Shown: in pieces, positions 56,750 to 64,000 of the stretch
How the letters are laid out: each line of letters starts with the position of its first letter
Numbering within the stretch: the stretch's first letter is position 1
Origin: Thinopyrum elongatum
Taxonomy: Eukaryota > Streptophyta > Magnoliopsida > Poales > Poaceae
NCBI GenBank assembly: GCA_011799875.1
Contig: CM022302.1
Coordinates: 519,617,229 to 519,681,228, forward strand
Direction: 5' to 3'
Length of the DNA stretch: 64,000 bases
Notes under the pieces: model-generated
The model's database searches: none
Told to the model about the DNA's origin: nothing
The model's input: only the letters and a program-made list of their open reading frames with translations
Program-made: the position numbers and the translations under genes

Positions 56750-58477
56750 TGAAGGAAATATGCCCTAGAGGCAATAATAAAGTTGTTATTTATATTTCCT
56801 TATATCATGATAAATTTTTATTATTCATGCTAGAATTGTATTAACCGGAAACTTAGTACATGTGTGAATACATAGACAAACAGAGTGTCACTAGTATGCC
56901 TCTACTTGACTAGCTTGTTAATCAAAGATGGTTAAGTTTCCTAGCCATAAAGATGAGTTGTCATTTGATGAACGGGATCACATCATTAGAGAATGATGTG
57001 ATTGACATGACCCATCCGTTAGCTTAGCACTATGATCGTTTAGTTTGCTGCTATTGCTTTCTTCATGACATATACATGTTCCTATGACTATGAGATTATG
57101 CAACTCCCGAATACCGGAGGAACACTTAGTGTGCTATCAAACGTCACAACGTAACTGGGTGATTATAAAGATGCTCTACAGGTGTCTCCGATGGTGTTTG
57201 TTGAGTTGGCATAGATCGAGATTAGGATTTGTCACTCCGATTGTCGGAGAGGTATCTCTGGGCCCTCTCGGTAATGCACATTACTATAAGCCTTGCAAGC
57301 AATGTGACTAATGAGTTAGTTGCGGGATGATGCATTACGGAACGAGTAAAGAGACATGCCGGTAACGAGATTGAACTAGGTATGATGATACCGACGATCG
57401 AATCTCGGGCAAGTAACATACCGATGACAAAAGGAACAACGTATGTTGTTGTGCGGTTTGATCGATAAAGATCTTTGTAGAATATGTAGGAGCCAATATG
57501 AGCATCCAGGTTCCGCTATTGTTTATTGACCAGAGATGTGTCTCGGTCATGTCTACATAGTTCTCGAACCCGTAGGGTCCGCACGCTTAACGTTCGATGA
57601 CGATTGGTATTATGAGTTTATGTGATTTGATGTACCGAAGGTTGTTCGGAGTCCCGGATGAGATCACGGACATGACAAGGAGTCTCAAAATGGTCGAGAC
57701 ATAAAGATTGATATATTGGACCATGTTGTTCGGACACCGGAAGTGTTCTGGAGAGTTTCGGATAAAATCGGAGTGCCGGAGGGTTACCGGAACCCCCCGG
57801 GGAAGTAATGGGCCTTAGTGGGCCTTAGGGGAGAGAGAGGGCAGCAGCCAGGAGGTGGCGCCCCCCCCCAAGGGGAGTCCGAATAGGACCAGGGGAGGGG
57901 GGGCGCAGCCCCTCTTTCCCTCTCCCTCTCCCTCTCCTTCCTTCTTCCCCCTTCCCTCTTGGTGGAATCCTACTAGGACTTGGAGTCCTAGTAGGACTCC
58001 CCTCCTTGGGCACGCCCCCTAGGGCTGTCCGGCCTCCTCCCTCTCTCCTTTATATACGGGGGAGGGGGGCACCCCATAGACACACAAGTTGATTGTTTAG
58101 CCGTGTGCGGTGCCCCCCTCCACAGATTTCCACCTCGGTCATATTGTCGTAGTGCTTAGGCGAAGCCCTGCGTCGGTAACTTCATCATCACCGTCACCAC
58201 GCCGTCGTGCTGACGAAACTCTCCCTCGGCCTCAGTTGGCTCTAGAGTTCGAGGGACATCATCGAGCTGAACGTGTGCAGATCGCGGAGGTGCCGTGCGT
58301 TCGGTACTTGATCGGTTGGATCGCGAAGACATTCGACTACATCAACCGCATTACTAAACGCTTCCGCTTTCGGTCTACGAGGGTACATGGACACACTCTC
58401 CCCGCTCGTTGCTATGCTTCTCCTAGATAGATCTTGCATGATCGTAGGAAAATTTTGAAATACTACGCTCCCCAACA
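56750..58477 (+). repeat. 5' LTR of element C (1728 bp)
   Basis: TGAAGGAAATATGCCC at the start, CTCCCCAACA at the end. A TATA-like TTTATATACGG stands near 58050, where transcription would start. Confidence 0.95.
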
Positions 58478-58478
58478 G

Positions 58479-58494
58479 TGGCATCCGAGCCAGG
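58479..58494 (+). other. Primer binding site of element C
   Basis: TGGCATCCGAGCCAGG begins one base after the LTR and resembles the site for initiator-methionine tRNA, as in element A. Confidence 0.75.
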
Positions 58495-59717
58495 TCTATG
58501 CGTAGATGTTATTTGCACGAGTAGAACACAAAGGAGTTGTGGGCGTGGGTGTATACATATTGCTTGCCGTTAATAGTTGTTACTTGGTTCAGCGGCATTG
58601 TGAGATGAAGCGGCCCGGACCGACATTACGCGTACGCTTACGCGAGACTGGTTTCACCGCTTCGAGCACTCGTTGCTTAAAGGTGACTGGCGGGTGTCTG
58701 TCTCTCTCACTTTAGTTGAACTGGTTTCAATGAAGAGGGTTCTTTTAGAATATCAAAAAGCAATCACTACACCACATTGTGGTTTTGCGTAGGTAAGAAC
58801 GGTTCTTGCTAGAAGCCCGTAGCAGCCACGTAAAACTTGCAACAACAAAGTAGAGGACGTCTAACTTGTTTTTGCAGGGCTTGCTGTGATGTGATATGGT
58901 CAAGACATGATGTGATATAATTTATTGTATGAGATGATCATGTTTTGTAACAGAGTTATCGGCAACTGGCAGGAGCCATATGGTTGTCGCTTTATTGTAT
59001 GCAATGCAATCGCCATGTAATTGTTTTACTTTATCACTAAGCAGTAGCGATAGTCGTAGAAGCAATAAGTTGGAGAGACGACAACGATGCTACGATGGAA
59101 ATCAAGGTGTCGCGCCGGTGACGATGGAGATCATGACGGTGCTTTGGAGATGGAGATCAAAGGCACAAGATGATGATGGCCATATCATATCACTTATATT
59201 GATTGCATGTGATATTTATCCTTTATGCATCTTATTTTTCTTAGTTCAGCGGTAGCATTATAAGATGATCTCTCACTAAATTTCAAGGTACAAGTGTTTG
59301 CCCTGAGTATGCACCGTTGCTACAGTTTGTCGTGCCGAGACACCACGTGATGATCGGGTGTGATAAGCTCTACGTTCACATACAACAGGAGCAAGCCAGT
59401 TTTGCACACGCAGAATACTCTGGTTAAACTTGACGAGCCTAGCATAAGCAGATATGGCCTCAGAACACTGAGACCGAAAGGTCGAGCGTGAATCATATAG
59501 TAGATATGATCAACATAGTGATGTTCACCATTGAAAACTATTCCATCTCACGTGATGATCGGACATGGTTTAGTTGATTTGGATCACGTGATCACTTAGA
59601 TGATTAGAGGGATGTCTATCTAAGTGGGAGTTCTTAAGTAATATGATTAATTGAACTTTAATTTATCATGAACTTAGTACCTGATAGTATTTTGCATGTC
59701 TATGTTGTTGTAGATCA
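58495..59717 (+). other. Untranslated leader of element C
   Basis: About 1.2 kb, collinear with the leader of element A. No long reading frame. Confidence 0.7.
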
Positions 59718-60569
59718 ATGGCCCGTGCTACTGTTCCTTTGAATTTTAATGCGTTCCTAGAGAAAGCTAAGTTGAAAGATGATGGTAGCAACTACACGGA
59801 CTGGGTCCGTAACTTGAGGATTATCCTCATTGCTGCACAGAAGAATTACGTCCTGGAAGCACCGCTAGGTGCAAGACCCGCTGCAGGAGCAACACCGGAC
59901 GTTGTGAACGCCTGGCAGAGCAAAGCTGATGACTACTCGATAGTTCAGTGTGCCATGCTTTACGGCTTAGAACTGGGACTTCAACGACGTTTTGAACGTC
60001 ATGGAGCATATGAGATGTTCCAGGAGTTGAAGTTAATATTTCAAGCAAATGCCCGGATTGAGAGATATGAAGTCTCCAATAAGTTCTATAGCTGCAAAAT
60101 GGAGGAGAACAGTTCTGTCAGTGAACATATACTCAAAATGTCTGGGTGTCATAATCACTTGACTCAGCTGGGAGTTAATCTTCCGGTTGATAGTGTCATT
60201 GACAGAGTTCTTCAATCACTGCCACCAAGCTACAAGAGCTTCGTGATGAACTATAATATGCAAGGGATGGATAAGATAATTCCCGAGCTCTTCGCAATGC
60301 TAAAGGTTGCGGAGGTAGAAATCAAGAAGGAGCATCAAGTGTTGATGGTCAACAAGACCACCAGTTTCAAGAAAAAGGGTAAAGGGAAGAAGGGGAACTT
60401 CAAGAAGAACGGAAAGCAAGTTGCTGCTCAAGTGAAGAAGCCCAAGTCTGGACCTAAGCCTGAGACTGAGTGCTTCTACTGCAAAGGGACTGGTCACTGG
60501 AAGCGGAACTGCCCCAAGTATTTGGCGGATAAGAAGGATGGCAAAGTGAACAAAGGGACTACGGATTAA
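59718..60569 (+). CDS. gag of Copia element C
   Basis: Encodes 283 residues beginning MARATVPLNFNAFLEKAKLK. The capsid-like part (retrotransposon gag/UBN2 type, with GSNYTDWVRNLR) covers roughly residues 1-200. A Lys/Gly-rich stretch and one CCHC knuckle (CFYCKGTGHWKRNC) follow near residues 254-267. In element A the frame continues into the protease. Here it ends after KVNKGTTD because about 105 bp were lost, shifting the frame. The gag itself looks intact and could still form particles. Confidence 0.88.
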   Translation: MARATVPLNFNAFLEKAKLKDDGSNYTDWVRNLRIILIAAQKNYVLEAPLGARPAAGATPDVVNAWQSKADDYSIVQCAMLYGLELGLQRRFERHGAYEMFQELKLIFQANARIERYEVSNKFYSCKMEENSSVSEHILKMSGCHNHLTQLGVNLPVDSVIDRVLQSLPPSYKSFVMNYNMQGMDKIIPELFAMLKVAEVEIKKEHQVLMVNKTTSFKKKGKGKKGNFKKNGKQVAAQVKKPKSGPKPETECFYCKGTGHWKRNCPKYLADKKDGKVNKGTTD

Positions 60570-60576
60570 GCGAAGA

Positions 60577-63500
60577 TTGGCTAAGGACGAGGTGACGATG
60601 CGCGTGGGAAATGGTTCCAAAGTCGATGTGATCGCCGTCGGCACGCTACCTCTACATCTACCTTCGGGATTAGTTTTAGACCTGAATAATTGTTATTTGG
60701 TGCCATGGTTAAGCATGAACATTATATCTGGATATTGTTTGATGCAAGACGGTTATTCATTTAAATCTGAGAATAATGGTTGTTCTATTTATATGAGTAA
60801 TATCTTTTATGGTCATGCACCCTTGAAGAGTGGTCTATTTTTGTTGAATCTCGATAGTATTGATACACATATTCATAATATTGAAACCAAAAGATGCAGA
60901 GTTGATAATGATAGTGCAACTTATTTGTGGCACTGCCGTTTGGGTCATATTGGTGTAAAGCGCATGAAGAAACTCCATACTGATGGACTTTTGGAATCAC
61001 TTGATTATGAATCACTTGGTACGTGCGAACCATGCCTCATGGGCAAGATGACTAAAACTCCGTTCTCCGGAACAATGGAGCGAGCAACAGATTTATTGGA
61101 AATAATACATACTGATGTATGTGGTCCGATGAATATTGAGGCTCGCGGCGGGTATCGTTATTTTCTGACCTTCACAGATGATTTGAGCAGATATGGGTAT
61201 ATCTACTTGATGAAACATAAGTCTGAAACATTTGAAAAGTTTAAAGAATTTCAGAGTGAAGTGGAAAATCATCGTAACAAGAAAATAAAGTTTCTGCGAT
61301 CTGATCGTGGAGGAGAATATTTGAGTTACGAGTTTGGTCTTCATTTGAAACAATGCGGAATAGTTTCGCAACTCACGCCACCCGGAACACCACAATGTAA
61401 TGGTGTGTCCAAACATCATAACCGCACTTTATTAGATATGGTGCGATCTATGATGTCTCTTACTGATTTACCGCTATCGTTTTGGGGTTATGCTTTAGAG
61501 ACGGCTGCATTCACGTTAAATAGGGCACCATCTAAATCCATTGAGACAACACCTTATGAACTGTGGTTTGGCAAGAAACCCAAGTTGTCGTTTATTACAG
61601 TTTGGGGTTGCGATGCTTATGTGAAAAAGCTTCAACCTGATAAGCTCGAACCCAAATCAGAGAAATGTGTCTTCATAGGATACCCAAAGGAGACTGTTGG
61701 ATACACCTTCTATCACAGATCCGAAGGCAAGATATTTGTTGCTAAGAATGGATCCTTTCTAGAGAAGGAGTTTCTCTCGAAAGAAGTGAGGGGGAGGAAA
61801 GTAGAACTTGAAGAGGTAATTGTACCTGCTCCCTTATTGGAAAGTAGTTCATCACAGAAATCAGTTCTAGTGATTCCTACACCAATTAGTGAGGAAGCTA
61901 ATGATAATGATCATGAAACTTCAGATCAAGTTACTACTGAACCTCGTAGGTCAACCAGAGTAAGATCCGCACCAGAGTGGTACGGTAATCCTGTTCTGGA
62001 GGTCATGTTACTTGACCATGACGAACCTACGAACTATGAGGAAGCGATGATGAGCCCAGATTCTGCGAAATGGCTTGAGGCCATGAAATTTGAGATAAGA
62101 TCCATGTATGAGAACAAAGTGTGGACTTTGGTTGACTTGCCCGATGATCAGCAAGCCATAGAGAATAAATGGATCTTCAAGAAGAAGACTGACGCTGACG
62201 GTAATGTTACTGTCTACAAAGCTCGACTTGTTGCGAAAGATTTTCGACAAGTTCAAGGAGTTGACTACGATGAGACCTTCTCACCCGTAGCGATGCTTAA
62301 GTCCGTCCGAATCATGTTAGCAATTGCCGCATTTTATGATTATGAAATTTGGCAAATGGATGTAAAAACTGCATTCCTGAATGGATTTCTGGAAGAAGAG
62401 TTTTATATGATGCAACCCGAAGGTTTTATCGATCCAAAGGATGCTAACAAAGTGTGCAAGCTCCAGCGATCCATTTATGGACTGGTGCAAGCATCTCGGA
62501 GTTGGAATAAATGTTTTGATAGTGTGATCAAAGCATACGATTTTATACAGACTTTTGGAGAAGCTTGTATTTACAAGAAAGTGAGTGGGAGCTCTGTAGC
62601 ATTTCTAATATTATATGTGGATGACATATTGTTGATTGGAAATGATATAGAATTTCTGGATAGCATAAAAGGATACTTGAACAAGAGTTTTTCAATGAAA
62701 GACCTCGGTGAAGCTGCTTATATATTGGGCATCAAGATCTATAGAGATAGATCAAGACGCTTAATTGGACTTTCACAAAGCACATACCTTGATAAAGTTT
62801 TGAAGAAGTTCAAAATGGAGCAAGCAAAGAAAGGGTTCTTGCCTGTGTTACAAGGTGTGAAGTTGAGTCAGACTCAATGCCCGACCACTGCAGAAGATAG
62901 AGAGAAAATGAAAGTCATTCCCTATGCTTCAGCCATATGTTCTATCATGTATGCAATGCTATGTACCAGACCTGATGTGTGCCTTGCTATTAGTTTAGCA
63001 GGGAGGTACCAAAGTAATCCAGGAGTGGATCACTGGACAGCGGTTAAGAACATCCTGAAATACCTGAAAAGGACTAAGGATATGTTTCTCGTTTATGGAG
63101 GTGACAAAGAGCTCGTCGTAAATGGTTACGTTGATGCAAGCTTTGACACTGATCCGGATGACTCTAAGTCACAAACCGGATACGTATTTATATTGAACGG
63201 TGGAGCTGTCAGTTGGTGCAGTTCTAAGCAAACCGTCATGGCGGGATCTACGTGTGAAGCGGAGTACATAGCTGCTTCGGAAGAAGCAAATGAAGGAGTC
63301 TGGATGAAGGAGTTCATATCCGATCTAGGTGTCATACCTAGTGCATCGGGTCCAATGAAAATCTTTTGTGACAATACTGGAGCAATTGCCTTGGTGAAGG
63401 AATCCAGATTTCACAAGAGAACCAAACACATCAAGAGACGCTTCAATTCCATCCGCGATCAAGTCAAGGAGGGAGACATAGAGATTTGCAAGATACATAC

Positions 63501-63597
63501 GGATCTGAATGTTGCAGACCCGTTGACTAAGCCTCTCTCACGAGCAAAACATGATCAGCACCAAGACTCCATGGGTGTTAGAATCATTACTGTGTAA
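60577..63597 (+). pseudogene. pol of Copia element C (integrase, RT, RNase H), protease lost
   Basis: A 1006-codon open frame starts within the protease remnant, after its DTG site. Domains in order: pre-integrase HCCC (LWHCRLGHIGVKRMKKLH), integrase core with Asp in HTDVCGP and in RSDRGGEY, reverse transcriptase (FLNGFLEEEFYMMQPEGF, YVDDILLIGND) and RNase H (GYVDASFD, CEAEYIAASE, IFCDNTGAIAL), ending near the polypurine tract. The integrase Glu is replaced: NGVSKHHNRT against NGVSERRNRT in element A. The open frame suggests young age, but protease loss and the missing Glu make the product non-functional without help. Confidence 0.88.
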
Positions 63598-63616
63598 TCT
63601 AGATTATCGACTATAG

Positions 63617-63630
63617 TGCAAGTGGGAGAC
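63617..63630 (+). other. Polypurine tract of element C
   Basis: GCAAGTGGGAGAC lies directly before the 3' LTR, the usual plus-strand primer site. Confidence 0.8.
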
Positions 63631-64000
63631 TGAAGGAGATATGACCTAGAGGCAATAATAAAGTTGTTATTTATATTTCCTTATATCATGATAAATGTTT
63701 ATTATTCATGCTAGAATTGTATTAACCAGAAACTTAGTACATGTGTGAATACATAGACAAACAGAGTGTCACTAGTATGCCTCTACTTGACTAGCTCGTT
63801 AATCGAAGATGGTTAAGTTTCCTAGCCATAGACATGAGTTGTCATTTGATGAACGGGATCACATCATTAGAGAATGATGTGATTGACATGACCCATCCGT
63901 TAGCTTAGCACTATGATCGTTTAGTTTGCAGCTATTCCTTTCTTCATGACATATACATGTTCCTATGACTATGAGATTATGCAACTCCCGAATACCAGAG
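63631..64000 (+). repeat. 3' LTR of element C, cut by the window edge
   Basis: Starts TGAAGGAGATATGACC and follows the 5' LTR (56750 onward) with a low number of differences in the 370 bases visible. This suggests a fairly young insertion. Confidence 0.93.

Larger units (their letters stand above)
56750..64000 (+). mobile_element. Copia LTR retrotransposon, Angela/BARE1-like, nearly complete (element C)
   Basis: Plus-strand element with 5' LTR (56750-58477), primer binding site, leader, gag (59718-60569), pol (60577-63597), polypurine tract and the first 370 bases of the 3' LTR before the window ends. It sits in the pol gene of element B, preceded by GTATCC. It has a deletion that removed the protease active site and a changed integrase residue, so it cannot move by itself. 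Confidence 0.95.

Overview
The window reads as nuclear DNA of a Triticeae grass (wheat, goatgrass, rye or barley type). The evidence is the dense nesting of retrotransposons, several near-identical 1.7-1.8 kb Copia LTRs of the Angela/BARE1 type (ends TGAAGGAAATATGCC and CCCAACA), Stowaway, Tourist, hAT and CACTA DNA elements, tRNA-related SINE-like copies, and intron-containing plant genes. There is no bacterial-type organisation, rRNA, tRNA gene or CRISPR array.

Layout. 1-6464: the 5' part of a decayed minus-strand Copia element with its 5' LTR. 6465-12240: Gypsy LTR scraps, a LINE reverse transcriptase remnant, a CACTA element split by a solo LTR, a Tourist-like MITE and an inverted-repeat MITE. 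12648-16475: a 17-exon plus-strand gene for shugoshin (SGO1-like). 19875-27094: three tandem genes for root meristem growth factor (RGF/GOLVEN/CLEL) peptide precursors, with MITEs and a Harbinger remnant in the spacers. 28725-50471: a tandem pair of broken MATH-BTB genes. The first is cut into three pieces by a 9.2 kb Gypsy element (itself holding a Copia solo LTR) and by a LINE-like retroposon that contains a further 9 kb insertion. 50472-53602: SINE, Stowaway and a Copia RNase H remnant. 53603-64000: a minus-strand Copia copy (3' LTR and part of pol) interrupted by a nearly complete plus-strand Copia element that runs off the window.

Probably functional host genes are SGO1 (guards centromeric cohesin in meiosis) and the RGF peptide genes (secreted, tyrosine-sulfated signals). 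Copies 1 and 2 of the RGF set predict the same mature peptide. Both MATH-BTB genes look dead. The transposons show decay typical of methylated DNA (CGA to TGA stops, CpG losses in catalytic codons).

I do not see a wholly new kind of system. The strongest unusual observations are the six-exon internal duplication inside SGO1, the RGF array in which one member has lost its intron and kept a few intron bases as codons, and the MATH-BTB gene whose pieces can be joined through two sets of target-site duplications. All family names rest on motifs I recognise by eye; no database search was run.
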